Position numbers and translations under genes: made by a program | Assembly (NCBI GenBank): GCA_023430975.1 | Contig: JAEYYB010000107.1 | Span: forward strand, 1 to 16,949 | Reading direction: 5' to 3' | DNA length: 16,949 nt | From: Bacillota bacterium | GTDB taxonomy: Bacteria > Bacillota > Clostridia > Acetivibrionales > DSM-2933 | Notes under the pieces: generated by a model | The model's database searches: none | What the model was told of the DNA's origin: nothing | Seen by the model: only the letters and a program-made list of their open reading frames with translations | Shown here: positions 1-6,372 of the stretch, piece after piece | How positions within the stretch are numbered: the stretch's first letter is position 1 | Layout: each line of letters opens with the position of its first letter

Positions 1-534
1 GAACAGAAACTGCATATAAGGCATATTTGGAAAGGACGAGTTTGCAGTACAAAACAAAGTCCAACACTACACGAATTCCATGGTGTAAATGCAGCGGTGA
101 CATGAGATGAAGGATACTGTTCTTAATCGGGGAGGTCTGGATGATAAGCCTCCGACAAGAAGGATAAATTTCCTACAGAGGTAACCTATATAGGGATATA
201 CAACTGAACATCCAGAAGTCAGTTCAAGCCGTAGTACTGATTGAGTCTACCGAAAGGATAGGTTAGGGAAGGGCTTGACGGTAGGAGGATAATGAGTTTC
301 GGAGGTGCTGACCTTGTAATGAACACAGACAACCATATGAATTATGGACTATCCGTAATGAAGTAGGGATGGAATCCCGAGGTAACAACGGAAGGGTGGA
401 GCAACGGTCATACGCTAAAAGAAAAGAACTGGCTATTTAACTAGTTCCATTTGATACTTGCCGAGCCGCCGTGTACCGAACGGTACGCACGGTGGTGTGA
501 GAGGACGGCGGTTAGCCACCGCCTCCTACTCGAT
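1..534 (+). mobile_element. Group II intron, 3' part (5' end outside window), apparently ORF-less
   Basis: The 3' end has the hallmarks of a bacterial group II ribozyme. Domain V lies at about 463-498: it starts GAGCCG with the AGC triad, has a long stem capped by a GAAC loop, and a CG bulge on the 3' side. Domain VI lies at about 501-530, with GGCGGT paired to ACCGCC, then a bulged branch-point A at 528 and the 3' splice site after AT at 533-534. The upstream 420 nt contain no long ORF and look like structured domains I-III. Domain IV is only a small hairpin (about 426-447, GAACT paired with AGTTC), where the reverse transcriptase/maturase would normally be encoded, so this copy would need a protein supplied in trans. 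The 5' end (GUGYG) is left of the window. It is inserted antisense to the MFS exporter gene. Domains V/VI are confident; the domain I-III assignment rests on continuity rather than a folded model. Confidence 0.85.
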
Positions 535-1756
535 TTCTCCTTGATATGTAAATAAGTAGAGGAACCAATGCAATTACAATCATTGTACCGCATGCTGTGA
601 AACCGATATTGGGTCCAAAATGCTCTGTAATTGTTCCCGCAAAAAGGTTGCCAATTGGGGTAGTTCCTGCGAAAACCAATGAATATACACTCATGACCCT
701 GCCGCGAAACTCGTCCTTTGAATTGAGCTGCATGGTAGAGTTCGCTGTTGAACTGTATGTGACGAAGCAAAGTCCTGACAGTGCAAGAAGTAAACAGCTT
801 AATGAATAGCTTTTCACAAAGCCTGTAATTATAATAAAAGTTCCTAGCACTAGTGGCATAATATTTAGAATAAAATAAATAAGCTTTTTGGAGCCGGACT
901 TACTAATTGTAGCAACAAACATTGCACCAATAAATGAGCCTATGCCAACAAATGCCATAAGAAAGCCGAAGCCGGCTTCTTGTTGATTTAGAACTTCTTT
1001 AGCCAATACTGGCACCAGAACACTGAAGTTCATTCCGAAAATACCAATAATGGTCATTATAATTGCGGTATTAAATAAAACTTTTGTATTATAAATGTAT
1101 TTTAATCCATATTTTATATTAGTTAGTATTTTTTCGTTTTTTTGAGGAACCTGTGGTTTTTCAATTGGCTTAATGAAAAATATCAGGCTGATTACTACAG
1201 CTGTAAAGCTTATGGCATTTACAAAAAAACAAATCGAAATACTCGTATATCCCATTACAATACCCGCAATTGCAGGACCTATAACCCTTGCTATGTTAAA
1301 AACCGAGGAATTTAAAGCAACTGCATTCATCAAATCGTCACGACCTACCAGTTCAATAACGAAGGATTGCCTTGTGGGCATATCAAGCGTATTTACAATG
1401 CCTAGTAGAGTTGCCATTACTAGTATATGCCAGAATTGTATGCTTTCTGTCCAAACAAGAAGTGCAAGAATGAGGGTTATAACCATAGATGAGGTCTGGG
1501 TAAAAATTAAAATTTTTCTCTTATCAAATCTGTCTATAACAACTCCGGCGAAAAGTGAAAACAGGAGAACAGGCGTAAATTGAAGAGTACCGATAAGGCT
1601 TAACAAAAATGGAGACTCGGTTAGTTTATAAGCAAGCCACGGCTGTGCAATGTTCTGCATCCATGTGCCTATAAGTGATATGCACATACCCAGCCAATAA
1701 TATCTGAAATTTTTATGCTTTAATGCTGAAAAAGGATTATTGTACTTAATTCTCAT
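512..1756 (-). CDS. MFS exporter (EntS/MFS_3-like), C-terminus altered by intron insertion
   Basis: This is a 12-helix major facilitator protein of 414 residues, hydrophobic throughout. After the first helix pair it carries the MFS signature loop GVVIDRFDKRK, and it has an amphipathic N-terminus NPFSALKHKNFRYYWLG typical of the MFS_3/EntS group of proton-driven exporters of drugs, siderophores or other small molecules. The start ATG at 1756 has an AAAGGAG Shine-Dalgarno. The gene runs on the same strand as the EF-G gene 112 nt upstream, with no strong T-tract terminator between them, so cotranscription is plausible. The odd point is the end: the intron boundary at 534/535 falls inside codon 408, so the last seven residues (NRVGGGG) and the stop at 512-514 are antisense intron sequence. 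The first 407 residues, including the last predicted helix, are native, so transport may survive with a changed cytoplasmic tail. The substrate cannot be read from sequence. Confidence 0.85.
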   Translation of the reverse strand: MRIKYNNPFSALKHKNFRYYWLGMCISLIGTWMQNIAQPWLAYKLTESPFLLSLIGTLQFTPVLLFSLFAGVVIDRFDKRKILIFTQTSSMVITLILALLVWTESIQFWHILVMATLLGIVNTLDMPTRQSFVIELVGRDDLMNAVALNSSVFNIARVIGPAIAGIVMGYTSISICFFVNAISFTAVVISLIFFIKPIEKPQVPQKNEKILTNIKYGLKYIYNTKVLFNTAIIMTIIGIFGMNFSVLVPVLAKEVLNQQEAGFGFLMAFVGIGSFIGAMFVATISKSGSKKLIYFILNIMPLVLGTFIIITGFVKSYSLSCLLLALSGLCFVTYSSTANSTMQLNSKDEFRGRVMSVYSLVFAGTTPIGNLFAGTITEHFGPNIGFTACGTMIVIALVPLLIYISRRNRVGGGG

Positions 1757-1868
1757 TATATCCTGCTCCTTTAAGGGATAGGGAGGTGTGAATAATTATT
1801 TCAACCTCCCCTTGGGTATTAAAAAATAATTAACTGGTCAACTGGGCATATGCCCTTATTTAAAGTGA
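1757..1868 (-). other. EF-G/MFS intergenic region with hairpin and palindrome
   Basis: These 112 nt separate the EF-G stop from the MFS start. They contain an inverted repeat at 1781-1810 (outer arms GGGAGGT and ACCTCCC, 7 bp, with a partial inner stem). It lacks a following T-run on either strand, so it looks more like an mRNA processing, stability or translation-control hairpin than a terminator. A perfect 12-bp palindrome GGGCATATGCCC lies at 1844-1855, next to a direct repeat of AACTGG at 1832-1837 and 1840-1845. The CACCTCCC arm could also pair with the MFS Shine-Dalgarno AAAGGAG. No promoter is evident. Confidence 0.4.
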
Positions 1869-3938
1869 TTAATTTTTTCCTAAAATTAAGTTCTGTATAT
1901 TTTGGGGGACCTCTTCAAAATGACTGGTCTGCATGCTGAAGGTTCCACGCCCCTGTGTTTTTGAACGAAGGGGTGTCGAGAATTCAAACATTTCAGATAG
2001 AGGCACATTTGCCCTGATCATTTGGCAGCCTGATCTGAATTCCATGCCCTCAATCCTTCCTCGTCTCATGCTTATCTCACCAATCCCATCACCAGTATAC
2101 TCCTCCGGAACAGATACATCAACCCTCATGATAGGTTCCAAAAGTAAAGGATCAGCTTTTTGGCAGCCTTCTTTAAAAGCTATGGCTGCGGTGTTACGGA
2201 AAGCCAGTTCCGAGGAATCAACTTCATGATATGAGCCGTCTAATAGGGTAACTCTTATATCCACCACATTGTATCCACCTAAAACACCGCAATTTAAGGC
2301 ATCCCGTATACCATATTCTACAGGGCCTATGTACTCTTTCGGTATTGCTCCGCCTGTAATTTTCGAAACAAATTCAAAACCGCTTCCACGTGCCATAGGT
2401 TCAATTTCAAGTACGCAATGAGCATATTGCCCGCCCCCGCCGGATTGCTTTACCAGCTTGTGTTCGGATTTTACCTTTTTACTAATGGTTTCCTTGTAGG
2501 AAACTCTGGGTTTGCCAACGTTAGCATCTACATTAAAGTCGGTTTTCATTCGGTCTACAATAATTTCTAAGTGTAGTTCTCCCATTCCTTCAATTATGGT
2601 CTGACCTGTTTCTTTATCAATATGAACCCGGAAAGTAGGATCTTCTTCAGATAATTTGTGTAAAGCAATGTCCATTTTATTCTGATCAACCTTGGCTTTA
2701 GGCTCAACAGCAACAGAAATTACCGGTTCCGGAAATTCCATGGACTCTAGAATAACAGCATGTTCTTCTACACATAATGTATCTCCTGTTGTAGTATCTT
2801 TAAGTCCAATAGCAGCTGCAATATCGCCCGAGTAAACCATTTGAATATCCTCCCGGTCGCTTGCATGCATCTGCAGTATTCTGCCAACTCTTTCCCTTTT
2901 GCCTTTAGTCGAATTATACACGTATGATCCAGCTTTTAAAGTTCCGGAATATACTCTGAAGAAGCAAAGCTTACCGATATAGGCATCTGAGATGATCTTA
3001 AACGCCAGTGCTGAAAATGGCCCCTGGTCATCAGCCGGTCTTTCCAGTTTGGTTTCTCCATCCATTGATACTCCTTTGATAGGGACAACATCAAGTGGCG
3101 ATGGAAGATAGTCTATTACCGCATCCAAAAGCTGCTGAACTCCTTTGTTTTTATATGCCGACCCACAAAGTACCGGTGTGATGGCAGAAGCAATAGTTGC
3201 TTCCCTCAGTGCTTCTTTCATCTCATCAACTGACAACAATTCTCCTGCAAGGTATTTTTCCATCAACTTATCTTTTTGCTCTGCAACTGTTTCCATAAGA
3301 ATCGTACGGTATTTGTCAACAAGACTCGTCAAATCATCGGGTATTGGGCCTTCTTCAATGATTTTACCTGCGTCATCCATATAGAAGTAGGCTTTTAACG
3401 TTATAAGATCCACAATTCCACAGAATGAATCTTCCTTGCCGATGGGAAGTTGTAGTGGTATGGCATTTGTCTTAAGCCTTTCTTTCATCATGGCAACACA
3501 ATTGTAAAAATCTGCTCCCATGATGTCCATTTTATTAACAAAAGCAAGCCGGGGGACTCCATAATTGTCGGCCTGCCGCCATACGGTTTCAGACTGGGGC
3601 TCAACACCGCCTTTGGCACAAAATAATGTTACAGAACCATCCAAAACTCGCAGAGATCTTTCTACTTCAACTGTAAAGTCAACGTGGCCGGGTGTGTCAA
3701 TGATGTTGATCCTATGTCCTTTCCACTGGGCTGTAGTAGCCGCCGAGGTAATTGTTATGCCTCTATCCTGCTCCTGGGGCAAATAATCCATGGCAGCACC
3801 TCCGTTATGAACCTCACCTATTCGGTGAATCCTGCCTGTATAGAACAAAATCCGCTCTGTTGTAGTTGTCTTTCCGGCATCAATATGAGCCATGATACCA
3901 ATGTTTCTCGTGTTTTCCAAACTAAATTGTCTTTTCAT
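1869..3938 (-). CDS. Stand-alone elongation factor G paralogue
   Basis: This is a full-length EF-G of 689 residues, a translational GTPase that drives ribosomal translocation and, with RRF, ribosome recycling. Visible motifs are P-loop AHIDAGKT (17-24), switch I ending RGITI (about 59-63), DTPGH (81-85, with the catalytic His 85), NKMD (135-138), and later EF-G domain sequences to a short C-terminal tail ending LGKN. The start is ATG at 3938, behind GAGGAGA; an upstream in-frame TTG at 3977 has no Shine-Dalgarno and lies in the terminator region. Switch I reads GGAAMDYLPQEQDRG, slightly off the usual GAATMDW-EQEQERG. The gene is not in a rpsL-rpsG-tuf operon but sits alone with an exporter downstream, which suggests a second copy rather than the housekeeping one. 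Its leader carries a small ORF and a terminator, so expression is probably conditional. A Tet(M)-type protection protein is unlikely (see rejected items). Confidence 0.92.
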   Translation of the reverse strand: MKRQFSLENTRNIGIMAHIDAGKTTTTERILFYTGRIHRIGEVHNGGAAMDYLPQEQDRGITITSAATTAQWKGHRINIIDTPGHVDFTVEVERSLRVLDGSVTLFCAKGGVEPQSETVWRQADNYGVPRLAFVNKMDIMGADFYNCVAMMKERLKTNAIPLQLPIGKEDSFCGIVDLITLKAYFYMDDAGKIIEEGPIPDDLTSLVDKYRTILMETVAEQKDKLMEKYLAGELLSVDEMKEALREATIASAITPVLCGSAYKNKGVQQLLDAVIDYLPSPLDVVPIKGVSMDGETKLERPADDQGPFSALAFKIISDAYIGKLCFFRVYSGTLKAGSYVYNSTKGKRERVGRILQMHASDREDIQMVYSGDIAAAIGLKDTTTGDTLCVEEHAVILESMEFPEPVISVAVEPKAKVDQNKMDIALHKLSEEDPTFRVHIDKETGQTIIEGMGELHLEIIVDRMKTDFNVDANVGKPRVSYKETISKKVKSEHKLVKQSGGGGQYAHCVLEIEPMARGSGFEFVSKITGGAIPKEYIGPVEYGIRDALNCGVLGGYNVVDIRVTLLDGSYHEVDSSELAFRNTAAIAFKEGCQKADPLLLEPIMRVDVSVPEEYTGDGIGEISMRRGRIEGMEFRSGCQMIRANVPLSEMFEFSTPLRSKTQGRGTFSMQTSHFEEVPQNIQNLILGKN

Positions 3939-3989
3939 ATAATTCTCTCCTCTATGATTAAATATTGTGTGCCCCAATTTTTGGACATC

Positions 3990-4028
3990 AAAAAAGCGGT
4001 TAAGTCATTTATACAATGACTTAACCGC
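3990..4028 (-). terminator. Intrinsic terminator in the EF-G leader (attenuator)
   Basis: On the minus strand, GCGGTTAAGTCATT (4028-4015) pairs perfectly with its complement at 4009-3996 across a 5-nt loop. That makes a 14-bp stem followed directly by six Ts (3995-3990). This is a canonical rho-independent terminator, yet it lies downstream of the leader ORF and only about 50 nt before the EF-G start, so it would cut transcription before the gene. A competing pairing is possible: ACTAACC at 4071-4065, spanning the leader ORF stop, with GGTTaAGT at 4026-4019 (7 bp with one bulge), which would open the terminator. Confidence 0.9.
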
Positions 4029-4066
4029 CGATTTCTTTTAAATGCTATATGTATCTGCTGGTTTGG

Positions 4067-4204
4067 TTAGTAAGAACCGACATGGCATAAAAGATAACGC
4101 TTTTTGGGCAATAGGGAAGTAAGCCAATGCATATTGATATTAATGCTTTGGAATATCAGTGCTTTATTAAGATTGTTAAAACACAGCATGCATAATCTCT
4201 GCAT
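4067..4204 (-). CDS. 45-residue leader peptide upstream of EF-G
   Basis: This small ORF was found by reading the minus strand of the gap. ATG at 4204-4202 is preceded by a perfect AAGGAGG (4219-4213) at 8-nt spacing, and the ORF closes with TAA at 4069-4067, 38 nt before the terminator stem. The peptide begins MQRLCMLCF and ends PKKRYLLCHVGSY; it is Leu/Asn rich with a basic Lys-Lys-Arg patch, is not a signal peptide, and matches no protein I recognise. It lies between a promoter (4292-4320) and an intrinsic terminator (3990-4028), both oriented toward EF-G. This is the layout of leader-ORF attenuation seen for drug resistance genes such as tet(M), where ribosome behaviour on the leader decides termination. 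Its stop codon overlaps the proposed antiterminator strand, so a ribosome finishing the peptide would favour termination and an upstream stall would favour read-through. ORF and site positions are seen; the mechanism is inferred. Confidence 0.7.
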   Translation of the reverse strand: MQRLCMLCFNNLNKALIFQSININMHWLTSLLPKKRYLLCHVGSY

Positions 4205-4291
4205 TGCTTAATCCTCCTTAAAAATTTTTATAAGAAAATTTCAGTATTTCATCCAAAAAGTGAACAACATATTTTTGGGTACACAAATTTC

Positions 4292-4320
4292 AGAATATCA
4301 TAAAACTGTGAATATGTCAA
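4292..4320 (-). promoter_or_regulatory. Sigma-A-type promoter for the leader ORF / EF-G transcript
   Basis: Minus strand TTGACA (4320-4315), a 17-nt spacer, then TATTCT (4297-4292). The -35 is perfect, the -10 matches five of six, and the spacing is ideal. Transcription would start near 4285, giving an unusually long leader of about 345 nt before the EF-G ATG, containing the leader ORF and terminator. Confidence 0.75.
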
Positions 4321-4493
4321 ATAATTGGATAACTTTTCATTTTAGCAATCTATTTTGAATGAAATATTCATTTACACACCCAAAAATAAATTGATTTTAC
4401 GCATTATTTTATATTAAGAATTGTTGCAAAATGGTAAGTGATTTTATTAACAAGTGATGCACGTTCTTAAATAATTTGATTTGGAGGGATACT
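4321..4493 (+). other. Upstream region of the pectinesterase gene
   Basis: This very AT-rich stretch lies between the divergent EF-G promoter and the pectinesterase start. A short palindrome AATGAA-ATA-TTCATT lies at 4358-4372 and could be an operator. No convincing -35/-10 pair for the + strand could be chosen; TTGATT near 4391 with AT-rich sequence downstream is only a weak candidate. The Shine-Dalgarno GGAGGG at 4483-4488 serves the ATG at 4494. Nothing else is recognisable. Confidence 0.35.
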
Positions 4494-6188
4494 ATGACAA
4501 AAAAATTATCGGCTTTTTTATGCATCATATTTTGTATCACAATTATTTCACCGCTTAACAATATTAAAGTATCTGCTGCTGCAAATCCTGATATCATAGT
4601 TGCTAAAGATGGAACAGGAAAATTCACCACGGTTCAGGCTGCTGTAGATTCAGTGCCGGCAAACAATACCAAACAAGTAATTATATATGTGAAGAATGGA
4701 ACTTACCAGGAAGTTGTTACAATAAGAAAAGATAACATATACCTTATTGGGGAAAGCAACACCGGGACAAAAATTACTTTTGGGAATTATGCCGGAAAGC
4801 TGAAAACAGACGGAACTACATATGGCACATCTGGCTCTGCATCATTTTATCTTTATGGAAAGAATTCTATTCTTGAAAACATTTTAATAGAAAATTCATT
4901 TGATGAAAATACAAATACGGATGGTAAGCAGGCTGTTGCCGCCTATATACAAGGTGACAGGAATATAATCAGAAATTGTGTTTTTACCGGTAATCAGGAT
5001 ACTTTGTATGCAAATGGGGGAAGACAATACTATATTAATTGTAAAATTGTAGGTGATACAGATTTTATATTTGGGGGAGCAACAGCGGTATTTGACAATT
5101 GTGAAATCGTTTCAACGGTAAGAGGAGGGTATGTTACTGCAGCAAGCACTGATATTTCCAATTATGGATACCTGTTTTTAAACTGCAAATTAACAAGCGA
5201 TGCACCCGCAAATTCCACATATTTGGGAAGACCCTGGCGGCCAAACGCGTATGTCGTTTACAAAACATGCTATTTAGGAGCCCATATCAATAAGAATGGC
5301 TGGACTACCATGAGCGGTAACTTACCTGAGAATGCACGGCTTTTTGAGTATAAAAATACAGGCCCTGGAGCAGTGGTTAATTCTTCCAGAAGACAGCTGA
5401 CAGATGCCAATGCTCTGGAATTTACCGCAGAAAACCTTTTAAAAGGGACTGATAACTGGAACCCTGTTGCAAGTGTGAAACCAACATCTACCCCAACTAT
5501 AACGCTAAAGCCTACTCCCGTACCTACACAAAAACCAACAGATGTTCCAACAATGACCTCGACAGCAACATCAAAACCTACACCCGAATCGGGATATTCC
5601 ATTTATCAGGCTGAAAATGCTGCTTATAATCAAGCGGTATATGAGACGAAGAATTCAGGCTATACAGGTACAGGCTACGTCAATTATGACAATGTGGCAG
5701 GTGGATATATCGAATGGTCGGTGATTGTTCCGGCTAGTACCAAAGTAAGACTCAATTTCAGATATGCAAACGGTACTACAAACAACAGACCTATGGAAAT
5801 TAAGGTTAATGATGCTCCGGCAGTCGGCAGTATGGATTTTACCCCGACAGGTTCGTGGACAACGTGGAATGAAAACAGCACGGATATTTATCTTACTAAA
5901 GGCATAAACACAATAAGAGCTGTTTCGCTTACTGCAGAAGGTGGTCCAAATATCGACTATATGGAAGTATCGGAGATAAAAAATACTCCAACTCCATCCA
6001 ATTATGTAAATGCCGATTTAAATGGAGACAAGGTAATAAATATGGCTGATATAATTATTTTGGCATCATCCTTTAATGCAGTAAGGGGAGATGGCAAATA
6101 TGTTGAAACAAGCGACCTAAACAATGATGGATCCATTAACATGGCAGATGTTATTGTCATAGCGGCAAAATTTAATTCTTATATATAA
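4494..6188 (+). CDS. Secreted pectin methylesterase (CE8) with CBM35 and dockerin
   Basis: This 564-residue enzyme would remove methyl esters from homogalacturonan outside the cell, preparing pectin for lyases. It starts at ATG 4494 behind GGAGGG; an upstream in-frame TTG at 4476 is ignored. A signal peptide covers about residues 1-29, cleaved near VSA-A. The CE8 beta-helix (about 32-325) shows GTYQE, QAVA (Gln146), QDTL (Asp169, acid/base), DFIFG (Asp190, nucleophile) and LGRPW (Arg246), so the active site is complete. A Pro/Thr linker (328-365) leads to a CBM35-like module (about 368-495; starts YQAENA, ends IDYMEVSEI), probably binding uronic-acid polymers. The C-terminal dockerin (about 505-563) has two calcium loops, DLNGDKVINMAD and DLNNDGSINMAD, for attachment to a scaffoldin cohesin. 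Met-Ala at loop positions 10-11 differs from the classical Ser-Thr or Ala-Leu recognition pairs. It appears to be a single gene with no clear terminator. Confidence 0.93.
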   Translation: MTKKLSAFLCIIFCITIISPLNNIKVSAAANPDIIVAKDGTGKFTTVQAAVDSVPANNTKQVIIYVKNGTYQEVVTIRKDNIYLIGESNTGTKITFGNYAGKLKTDGTTYGTSGSASFYLYGKNSILENILIENSFDENTNTDGKQAVAAYIQGDRNIIRNCVFTGNQDTLYANGGRQYYINCKIVGDTDFIFGGATAVFDNCEIVSTVRGGYVTAASTDISNYGYLFLNCKLTSDAPANSTYLGRPWRPNAYVVYKTCYLGAHINKNGWTTMSGNLPENARLFEYKNTGPGAVVNSSRRQLTDANALEFTAENLLKGTDNWNPVASVKPTSTPTITLKPTPVPTQKPTDVPTMTSTATSKPTPESGYSIYQAENAAYNQAVYETKNSGYTGTGYVNYDNVAGGYIEWSVIVPASTKVRLNFRYANGTTNNRPMEIKVNDAPAVGSMDFTPTGSWTTWNENSTDIYLTKGINTIRAVSLTAEGGPNIDYMEVSEIKNTPTPSNYVNADLNGDKVINMADIIILASSFNAVRGDGKYVETSDLNNDGSINMADVIVIAAKFNSYI

Positions 6189-6372
6189 CATTTTATTTTG
6201 TTAAAACACCGGAAAGTGGTTGGAAAATTTCCGATATATCAAAATAAATTAAGCCCTCTAGTTCATAAATTTATATAGAATTCCAAGACATTTAATATTT
6301 CCCAACGTATATTATATTAAAAGTGATAACACTTTTAATATATATAAATGAATTATATTTATGGGGGGCATA
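6189..6372 (+). promoter_or_regulatory. Intergenic region with perfect palindrome (6313-6342) before the radical SAM gene
   Basis: A perfect inverted repeat with 13-bp arms (tatattaaaagtg at 6313-6325, its complement at 6330-6342) and a 4-nt centre ATAA lies about 30 nt upstream of the radical SAM start. There is no T-run after it, and the core AAGTGATAACACTT is symmetric, so a dimeric repressor operator is more likely than a terminator. I do not recognise the consensus. The rest of the gap is AT-rich; a weak CGGAAA...TTTCCG repeat near 6210-6235 is the only hint of a pectinesterase terminator. Confidence 0.5.

Noticed and set aside
441..770. 109-residue minus-strand ORF at the intron border
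   Set aside because: It overlaps the MFS gene in another frame and runs across the intron boundary; no family features or ribosome site.
1781..1810. Hairpin after the EF-G gene as an intrinsic terminator
   Set aside because: The stem is good, but neither strand has a T-run following it.
3145..3384. Plus-strand ORFs inside the EF-G and transporter genes
   Set aside because: They are out-of-frame shadows of well-supported genes, without motifs or ribosome sites.
1869..3938. EF-G gene as a Tet(M)/Tet(O)-type ribosome protection protein
   Set aside because: The switch I region and the rest follow EF-G (QEQDRGITI, EF-G-type C-terminal domains), not the tetracycline-protection subfamily, although the leader arrangement recalls tet(M).
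3939..3977. Upstream TTG start for the EF-G gene
   Set aside because: It lacks a Shine-Dalgarno, adds 13 residues outside the EF-G fold, and lies between terminator and the good GAGGAGA-ATG start.
6210..6235. CGGAAA...TTTCCG repeat as pectinesterase terminator
   Set aside because: Only six base pairs with a 12-nt loop and no T-tract; too weak to call.
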